Origin: CALVJJ01 sp045538425
GTDB lineage: Bacteria; Bacillota; Clostridia; Christensenellales; UBA1242
Reading direction: 5' to 3'
DNA length: 10,019 bases
NCBI GenBank assembly: GCA_045538425.1
Contig: JAZSRJ010000093.1
Span: forward strand, 1-10,019
Each line of letters opens with the position of its first letter. The first letter of the stretch is position 1. The notes beneath the pieces are model-generated. The model was not told the DNA's origin, did no database searches, and saw only the letters and a list, made by a program, of their open reading frames with translations. Below are positions 5,990-10,019 of the stretch, in pieces. The translations under genes were made by a program, and so were the position numbers.

Positions 5990-6015
5990 ATCTCGTAAAA
6001 AATAAGCAAATTAAG

Positions 6016-6044
6016 TAGTCAAAATAAAAAAAATTAGGTATAAT
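6016..6044 (+). promoter_or_regulatory. Promoter of the 248-residue unknown gene
   Basis: A perfect -10 TATAAT (6039–6044) with a weaker -35 TAGTCA (6016–6021) at 17 bases. The predicted start is near 6051, leaving a leader of about 17 bases that holds the AAGGAGAG site. Confidence 0.6.
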
Positions 6045-6067
6045 GAGAAAAATCTAAGGAGAGAGAT

Positions 6068-6814
6068 ATGGAAAATTGGACCATCGAAGAAATACAAAAA
6101 CAAAATGAGTTTTTGACTGCATGTGATGAAATGATTGCGGGGAAGTTTATTTTGTCGGATACAAAAGTTGCAAAGATCTTGAAATGTATTGCGACCAACC
6201 AACATCTATATCATCTTTTTGAAAAATGTTTGATTGGGTTTGATTTTCAAGCACAACTAGAAAAATCTGCAAAACAACCATTCCAAATGCCAGAAACAAC
6301 AGAAGAAATCCTTGCTTTTGTCTTTTGCTTTTTACTAGAGGTAGACAACAAACATATTTCATTGCAAAATTTTGTCAATCAGTATTTTTATAGCAAAGAA
6401 GGATACAATTCTAGTTATCATAATTTTGCATTAACCATGCTTAGTCCATTCAAGGAAGGTGTGGTGTCTATGCTAGAAGACGTGGAACAAGAACAAGAGG
6501 TAGAGACAATTACACAAGTGCAACCACAACCTTATATCGTAGAAGATCAAGATGAGGAGATCTATGATATCTTAAAAGCACAACTTTCCAATCTTATGAT
6601 CCATATTAGACAATCTAGAAAAATCAAAGACAACAAAATGCAATCTATGCGTATGGTAGTAGATGCAATGATGGAAGCATTGGATCTACAAAACTGGAGA
6701 ATTATCAATGGGTTGCTAATCTCTATGGATATACTACTTGAAAAAGAAAAATCTGCTAACGAAATGTATGCGTTAATAAAACAAACAGTATTCAATTATT
6801 ATTACAATAGATAA
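6068..6814 (+). CDS. Hypothetical two-domain helical protein
   Basis: A 248-residue soluble protein that I do not recognise. Residues 1–135 form a helical N-terminal region with hydrophobic helices (ILAFVFCFLLEV at 81–92, NFVNQYFY, NFALTMLSPF). An acidic, Gln- and Val-rich linker (about 137–163, EDVEQEQEVETI … QPQPYIVEDQDEE) follows. The C-terminal part (164–248) is again helical, with IYDILKAQLSNLMIHIRQS, MVVDAMMEALDLQNW and an aromatic end (NYYYNR). It has no signal peptide or clear transmembrane segment. The start ATG 6068 has AAGGAGAG at ideal distance just after a promoter. It is monocistronic, divergent from the DUF4364 gene, and its last 13 bases overlap the end of ylbJ on the other strand. 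Confidence 0.85.
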   Translation: MENWTIEEIQKQNEFLTACDEMIAGKFILSDTKVAKILKCIATNQHLYHLFEKCLIGFDFQAQLEKSAKQPFQMPETTEEILAFVFCFLLEVDNKHISLQNFVNQYFYSKEGYNSSYHNFALTMLSPFKEGVVSMLEDVEQEQEVETITQVQPQPYIVEDQDEEIYDILKAQLSNLMIHIRQSRKIKDNKMQSMRMVVDAMMEALDLQNWRIINGLLISMDILLEKEKSANEMYALIKQTVFNYYYNR

Positions 6815-7785
6815 CAAAGTAGACAACACACGCCAACACTACAAAGAGCGTGTGTTGTTTTTTGTAAAAAGAAAAAGGGGATACTAATGCGAAATTTTCT
6901 TAAAAAGGCTAGTGCTTGACAGGATATGGACAATCCGCTAAAAGATATCAAAAAGGTAAGTGGGATAGCAAGTGTGGATATGTGATTGGTTGTACCTACA
7001 ATATCTAGACATCCTCGTGTCATTTCGATGAGTCCGTTGCTGATTCCGTAGGACAAACCAGTAGGCAAATGCAACCATTCTAATATTGAATTGAGAAGAA
7101 TTTGTAGTGGAGTCAAGATATGAAAATTGTTGAGCATGGTAATAATTGTAAAGAAAAGAGCAACATAACCACCAACAATAAGCAAACTCTTAATCGTGCT
7201 CATCATAGTATCTTCTAGGATATTTTCTTCTTTAGGTATGGACAATGTTAGGGTGGTGTTGGTTGGGTTGTATAGATAGTTACGATAGAGTAGCCCATTG
7301 AAAAATGCTCCAATAAAATGGGACAGTAAAATAATAATACCAAGTTGATAACTGCCAAACATACCAATGCCCACTGTGCCAATAATGAATAGTGGTCCGC
7401 TTGTGGAAGAATATGTAGTAATTCGGTGTGCTTCTCCTCTGGAGATAAGTCCCATTGCGTAATAATCGGCAGTCAGTTTTGCTCCCATTGGGTATCCAGA
7501 CAAAATACTCATACAATAGATATAAGCACCAATCCCTGATGTGTGAAACAACTTTTGCGTAATAGGTGCTAGTCTCTTACTGATAGCTTGTACAACACCC
7601 AACATGGCGAGTAGTTTGGTGAAAAAGAAAAAGGGTAAGAGTGCTGGAGCAAGAGCTGTTGCCCAAACAATAAGACCTTTAAGGCAAGCGTCAATATTTT
7701 CTTTAGGAGTAAGAACAAACAAAAAAATGGCGGTAAGGATAATTATCGATAAAAATATGTTCCATTTGCGGTTTTTCATAACCAT
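6802..7785 (-). CDS. ylbJ: Sporulation integral membrane protein YlbJ-like (Gate-domain family)
   Basis: A 327-residue polytopic membrane protein. It has the hallmarks of YlbJ: LSGYPMGAKLTADYYAMGLISRGEA (95–119), GPLFIIGTVGIGMFG (130–144), an SHFIGAFFNGLLYR segment, and in the second half GLIEMTRGC (251–259) and SFSGLSISCQ (281–290). The two-half arrangement matches the nucleoside-transporter/FeoB 'Gate' fold. Hydrophobic spans are at about 9–25, 37–62, 86–97, 130–165, 199–218, 270–296 and 303–326. YlbJ is required for sporulation in Bacillus, acting in the mother cell; its transported substrate is unknown. The start at 7785 has AAGGAG 11 bases upstream on the minus strand, a rather long spacing; the ATG two codons later would be 17 away. 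The 3' end reads through the terminator of the opposing gene. I found no own terminator. Confidence 0.88.
   Translation of the reverse strand: MVMKNRKWNIFLSIIILTAIFLFVLTPKENIDACLKGLIVWATALAPALLPFFFFTKLLAMLGVVQAISKRLAPITQKLFHTSGIGAYIYCMSILSGYPMGAKLTADYYAMGLISRGEAHRITTYSSTSGPLFIIGTVGIGMFGSYQLGIIILLSHFIGAFFNGLLYRNYLYNPTNTTLTLSIPKEENILEDTMMSTIKSLLIVGGYVALFFTIITMLNNFHILTPLQILLNSILEWLHLPTGLSYGISNGLIEMTRGCLDIVGTTNHISTLAIPLTFLISFSGLSISCQALAFLRKFRISIPFFFLQKTTHALCSVGVCCLLCYLL
6823..6863 (+). terminator. Terminator of the 248-residue gene, inside the ylbJ 3' coding end
   Basis: ACAACACACGC (6823–6833) pairs perfectly with GCGTGTGTTGT (6848–6858) around a 14-base loop, followed by T to 6863. It lies nine bases beyond the plus-strand stop. 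On the minus strand the same DNA codes for the last residues of YlbJ, and no T tract follows there, so it works in one direction only. Confidence 0.75.
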
Positions 7786-7790
7786 TTTTG

Positions 7791-7819
7791 TTGTGACTCC
7801 TTGAAAAAAATGATATAAT
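7791..7819 (+). promoter_or_regulatory. Extended -10 promoter of the patatin gene
   Basis: TTGTGA (7791–7796), a 17-base spacer and TGA-TATAAT (extended -10; TATAAT 7814–7819). The predicted start is near 7826, with a leader of about 78 bases. The -35 and spacer overlap the Shine-Dalgarno region of the divergent ylbJ. Confidence 0.6.
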
Positions 7820-7903
7820 TATGTATATGATGGATTATTGCTTTTTTTGCAATATTTTATTAGATTGTGTATGATATATTTGATGAAATAAGAGGAGATA
7901 GTG

Positions 7904-8728
7904 ATGGGAGAAGTAACAATTGGACTAGCTCTAGGAGGTGGTGGTGCACTAGGCATGGCGCATATTGGTGCATTGCAAGTGCTAGAAGAACATAATATTC
8001 CTGTGCATATGATTGCTGGAACAAGTATGGGTGCAGTTGTTGGATTGTTGTATGCTTATGGTATGACCTTAAAGGATATAGAGGCAGAGGCGCTAAAACT
8101 ACGAACAATCAACTTGTATTCACCAAGTTTTAACTTTGATGGATTGTCTAATGGGTCAGGTCTTCTTCGTTGGATGAAAAAATTGACACATGATGCTACT
8201 TTTAACGATCTAAAGATTCCTTTTCGTTGTGTGGCGGTTGATTTGATTAAAGGGGAAGAAAAAGCATTTAAGACAGGAGATGCTTGTCAAGCAGTGCGCG
8301 CTAGTCTTTCTGTTCCTACCATGTTCACACCAGTAAGAATAGGACAGCATGTCTATGTGGATGGTGGAGTACTGAATAACATTCCTGATAATGTTGTGAA
8401 GAAAATGGGTGCTGATGTAGTCATTGCCATCAATCCAATTAGCGAATATCAGTCTTATGGTAAGGTAAAAGGCATGGTAGACCCAATTATGTATTCATAC
8501 TTTTTACTACAAAAGAAATACAATGATATTTTGCCAAGGGTGGCAGATGTTATGGTCAAACCAAGCCAAATTGGGCTCAAACAATTTGTTTTTAATAAAA
8601 AGTCAACTCTTGCTAGTATTTTGGCGGGCCGTGTTGCTATGGAAGAGGCTTTGCCTACTATACTGGAAATGATCAAAAACAAAGAAAACGAATTGAAGGA
8701 AAAAAAGAAAAATAAAAATACAAAATAA
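7904..8728 (+). CDS. Patatin-like phospholipase (RssA-type)
   Basis: A 274-residue patatin-family acyl hydrolase using a Ser–Asp dyad on lipid ester bonds. The oxyanion loop GGGGALG (11–17), the nucleophile elbow GTSMG with Ser41, and the DGG motif with Asp153 (VDGGVLNNIP) are all intact, as is the conserved AVRASLSVPTMFTPV stretch (about 130–144). There is no signal peptide; the C-terminus is a strongly basic, Lys-rich tail that could touch anionic membranes. Length and motif layout match the bacterial RssA/YchK-type cytoplasmic patatins. ATG 7904 is chosen because AGGAG sits six bases upstream; the GTG directly before it would add one residue only. It is divergent from ylbJ. No terminator is visible before the ylxM promoter. 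Confidence 0.93.
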   Translation: MGEVTIGLALGGGGALGMAHIGALQVLEEHNIPVHMIAGTSMGAVVGLLYAYGMTLKDIEAEALKLRTINLYSPSFNFDGLSNGSGLLRWMKKLTHDATFNDLKIPFRCVAVDLIKGEEKAFKTGDACQAVRASLSVPTMFTPVRIGQHVYVDGGVLNNIPDNVVKKMGADVVIAINPISEYQSYGKVKGMVDPIMYSYFLLQKKYNDILPRVADVMVKPSQIGLKQFVFNKKSTLASILAGRVAMEEALPTILEMIKNKENELKEKKKNKNTK

Positions 8729-8731
8729 TAG

Positions 8732-8760
8732 TTGACAAGCATGCAACTTTGCTATATAAT
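8732..8760 (+). promoter_or_regulatory. Perfect consensus SigA promoter of ylxM–ffh
   Basis: TTGACA (8732–8737), a 17-base spacer and TATAAT (8755–8760): both hexamers and the spacing are at consensus. It starts four bases after the patatin stop and is the strongest promoter in the window. The predicted start is about 8766–8767. Confidence 0.92.
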
Positions 8761-8763
8761 ACC

Positions 8764-8785
8764 TGTAAAGTATTTTTACTTTACA
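8764..8785 (+). promoter_or_regulatory. Inverted repeat at the ylxM–ffh transcription start
   Basis: TGTAAAGTA (8764–8772) and TACTTTACA (8777–8785) are perfect inverted repeats around TTTT, beginning four bases after the -10. This could be an operator straddling the start or a 5' mRNA hairpin. Its outer arms TGTAAAG/CTTTACA differ by one base from the hpf repeat. Confidence 0.6.
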
Positions 8786-8805
8786 CATTTGTATTGGGAG
8801 AGATT

Positions 8806-9135
8806 ATGAATCTAGAAAAGAATATTCAAATATGTAATCTAATGGATACTTACGAAAGATTGCTTACAGATAAGCAACGAGATATTCTTCAAAAGTTTTA
8901 TTATTATGACAATAGTTTGTCTGAGATTGCGGAGGAATATGGGACAACGAGACAAGCTGTTAATGACTTGATCAAACGTACTACTGCAATACTAGAAGAT
9001 TATGAATCAAAGTTAAGATTATTTGAAAAATATCAAGAGATCTTATCAATTGTTAATGAGGTAATGTACGCCGATCTTACCGAAGCACAAAAGAAGAAAA
9101 AACTCAATGAAATCATTGATTGTGTGGGGGCGTAA
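8806..9135 (+). CDS. ylxM: YlxM/UPF0122 family protein, SRP-associated helix-turn-helix
   Basis: A 109-residue protein of the YlxM/UPF0122 family, encoded next to ffh in Bacillota and linked to the signal recognition particle. The body is a sigma-70 region 4-like helix-turn-helix: LLTDKQRDILQKFYYYDNSLSEIAEEYGTTRQAVNDLIKRT (about 19–59). A helical C-terminal tail with charged KKKK follows. The start ATG 8806 has GGGAG five bases upstream; the longer open frame from 8749 begins inside the promoter. ffh follows after three bases, so the two form one operon. Confidence 0.94.
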   Translation: MNLEKNIQICNLMDTYERLLTDKQRDILQKFYYYDNSLSEIAEEYGTTRQAVNDLIKRTTAILEDYESKLRLFEKYQEILSIVNEVMYADLTEAQKKKKLNEIIDCVGA

Positions 9136-9138
9136 GAC

Positions 9139-10019
9139 ATGGCATTATTTGGATCATTATCAGAAAAGCTTTCACATGTATTTTCAAAATTGACAAAACG
9201 AGGACAACTAACAGAACTCGAAATCAAGAACGCTATGAGAGAAATCAAAATGGCATTACTTGAAGCAGACGTCAACTTTTTGGTTGTCAAAGATTTGATT
9301 GCGAAAATTAGTGAAAAAGCGGTAGGAGAAAGAGTCTTAAAGAGTCTAACTCCAGGACAACAAGTCATCAAAATTGTTAATGAAGAATTGACAGCTCTTA
9401 TGAGTAGTACTAATTCAAAATTAGCAATTGCTTCAAAACCGCCAACCGTAATTCTTATGTGTGGTTTGCAAGGTGCTGGTAAAACAACAATGTGTGGAAA
9501 ACTAGCAAAAATGTTAACCAAACAAGGAAAAAAACCTTTGCTTGTAGCTTGTGATATCTATCGCCCTGCAGCAATTAATCAATTAAAAGTTGTAGGTAAA
9601 TCAGTAGATATTGAAGTTTACGATGAGGGTACTAACAAACCTCAAAAAACCGCCGCTAATGCAATTAAGTATGCAATCAAAAAAGGTTACGACACAGTAA
9701 TTATTGACACAGCTGGACGACTACACATTAACACCGAGTTAATGGACGAATTGAAAGATATTATCAAAGTTACCAAACCTACTGAAATACTACTAACTGT
9801 TGACAGTATGACAGGTCAAGATGCGGTAACAGTTGCAACAAGTTTTAACGAAGCACTTGATATAACAGGTGTAATTCTAACAAAACTTGATGGTGACACT
9901 AGGGGTGGTGCTGCACTTAGTATTAAGGCGGTTACAGGCAAGCCAATTAAATTTTGTGGTGTTGGTGAAAAGATGGATGACATTGAACCATTTTACCCAG
10001 ACCGTATGGCAAGCCGTAT
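9139..10019 (+). CDS. ffh: Signal recognition particle protein Ffh/SRP54, 5' part (3'-truncated by window)
   Basis: GTPase subunit of the signal recognition particle, which binds signal sequences on nascent chains and docks at FtsY on the membrane. The first 293 residues are present: a four-helix N domain (about 1–95), then the G domain with G1 GLQGAGKTT (109–117), CDIYRPAA (138–145), G3 DTAGRL (190–195), SMTGQDAV (223–230), G4 TKLDGDTRGG (248–257) and the closing GKPIKFCGVGEKMDDIEPF segment. The frame is open to the last base, so the methionine-rich M domain lies outside. ATG 9139 comes three bases after the ylxM stop, with a G-rich site (GGGGG, 9126–9130) inside the end of ylxM. It is transcribed from the promoter at 8732. 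Confidence 0.97.
   Translation, partial: MALFGSLSEKLSHVFSKLTKRGQLTELEIKNAMREIKMALLEADVNFLVVKDLIAKISEKAVGERVLKSLTPGQQVIKIVNEELTALMSSTNSKLAIASKPPTVILMCGLQGAGKTTMCGKLAKMLTKQGKKPLLVACDIYRPAAINQLKVVGKSVDIEVYDEGTNKPQKTAANAIKYAIKKGYDTVIIDTAGRLHINTELMDELKDIIKVTKPTEILLTVDSMTGQDAVTVATSFNEALDITGVILTKLDGDTRGGAALSIKAVTGKPIKFCGVGEKMDDIEPFYPDRMASR

Noticed and set aside
7834..7857. Hairpin-like ATTGC/GCAAT with seven T loop in the patatin leader read as a terminator or riboswitch
   Set aside because: Only about five to seven weak pairs, the T run is in the loop rather than after the stem, and there is no larger structure around it.
7866..7873. SigE-like -10 (CATACACA on the minus strand) for ylbJ
   Set aside because: Attractive because YlbJ is a sporulation protein, but no acceptable -35 lies at the expected spacing and the region is AT-rich, so chance is likely.
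9033..9521. 162-codon minus-strand open frame across ylxM/ffh
   Set aside because: It is antisense to well-recognised ylxM and ffh, with no promoter, ribosome site or family resemblance; it is a shadow of their codon bias.
1..10019. CRISPR array, insertion sequence, tRNA or rRNA
   Set aside because: No regularly spaced repeats, transposase frames, long terminal inverted repeats or tRNA/rRNA-like segments were seen on either strand.

Overview
The window is an AT-rich, gene-dense piece of a bacterial chromosome, most likely from an endospore-forming lineage of Bacillota (Clostridia-like). The evidence for this is a ClpC-type AAA+ unfoldase, a long-form ribosome hibernation factor, a YlxM–Ffh operon, a YlbJ-type membrane protein, a DUF4364 protein, strong purine-rich Shine-Dalgarno sites and consensus vegetative promoters. 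TAA and TGA are both used as stops. I see no rRNA, tRNA, transposon, phage gene or CRISPR array. Species cannot be read from the sequence.

Layout, left to right. (1) 1–2326: the 3' part of clpC, then hpf with its own promoter, a 5'-end hairpin and a terminator. Together these form a protein quality control and stationary-phase block. (2) 2366–3428: a two-gene operon with its own promoter. It encodes an ABC-type ATPase-fold protein in which every nucleotide-handling motif is degraded, followed with a 44-base overlap by a small protein that is essentially only a PucR/CdaR-type helix-turn-helix. It ends at a bidirectional terminator shared with the next gene. (3) 3428–5374: a minus-strand Asn-rich protein of unknown function, divergent from an operon of a 90-residue helical protein and a cytoplasmic subtilisin-like protease (ATGA overlap). 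A second bidirectional terminator closes this region. (4) 5373–5984: a minus-strand DUF4364 winged-helix-like protein whose promoter carries a 17-bp palindrome. (5) 6016–7802: an unknown 248-residue plus-strand protein converging on, and overlapping by 13 bases, ylbJ on the minus strand. (6) 7791–8728: a patatin-like phospholipase divergent from ylbJ. (7) 8732–10019: the ylxM–ffh signal recognition particle operon behind a perfect consensus promoter, with ffh running off the window.

Most genes are housekeeping or stress genes. The items I consider least described are the pseudo-ABC/HTH operon at 2413–3373, the subtilase with its small partner at 3943–5360, and a pair of near-matching inverted repeats (arms TGTARAG/CTYTACA) placed at the predicted transcription starts of hpf and ylxM–ffh.

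The intergenic regions are compact: no stretch above 300 bases lacks a gene. Three convergent gene junctions pack stop codons and terminator hairpins into the same few dozen bases.
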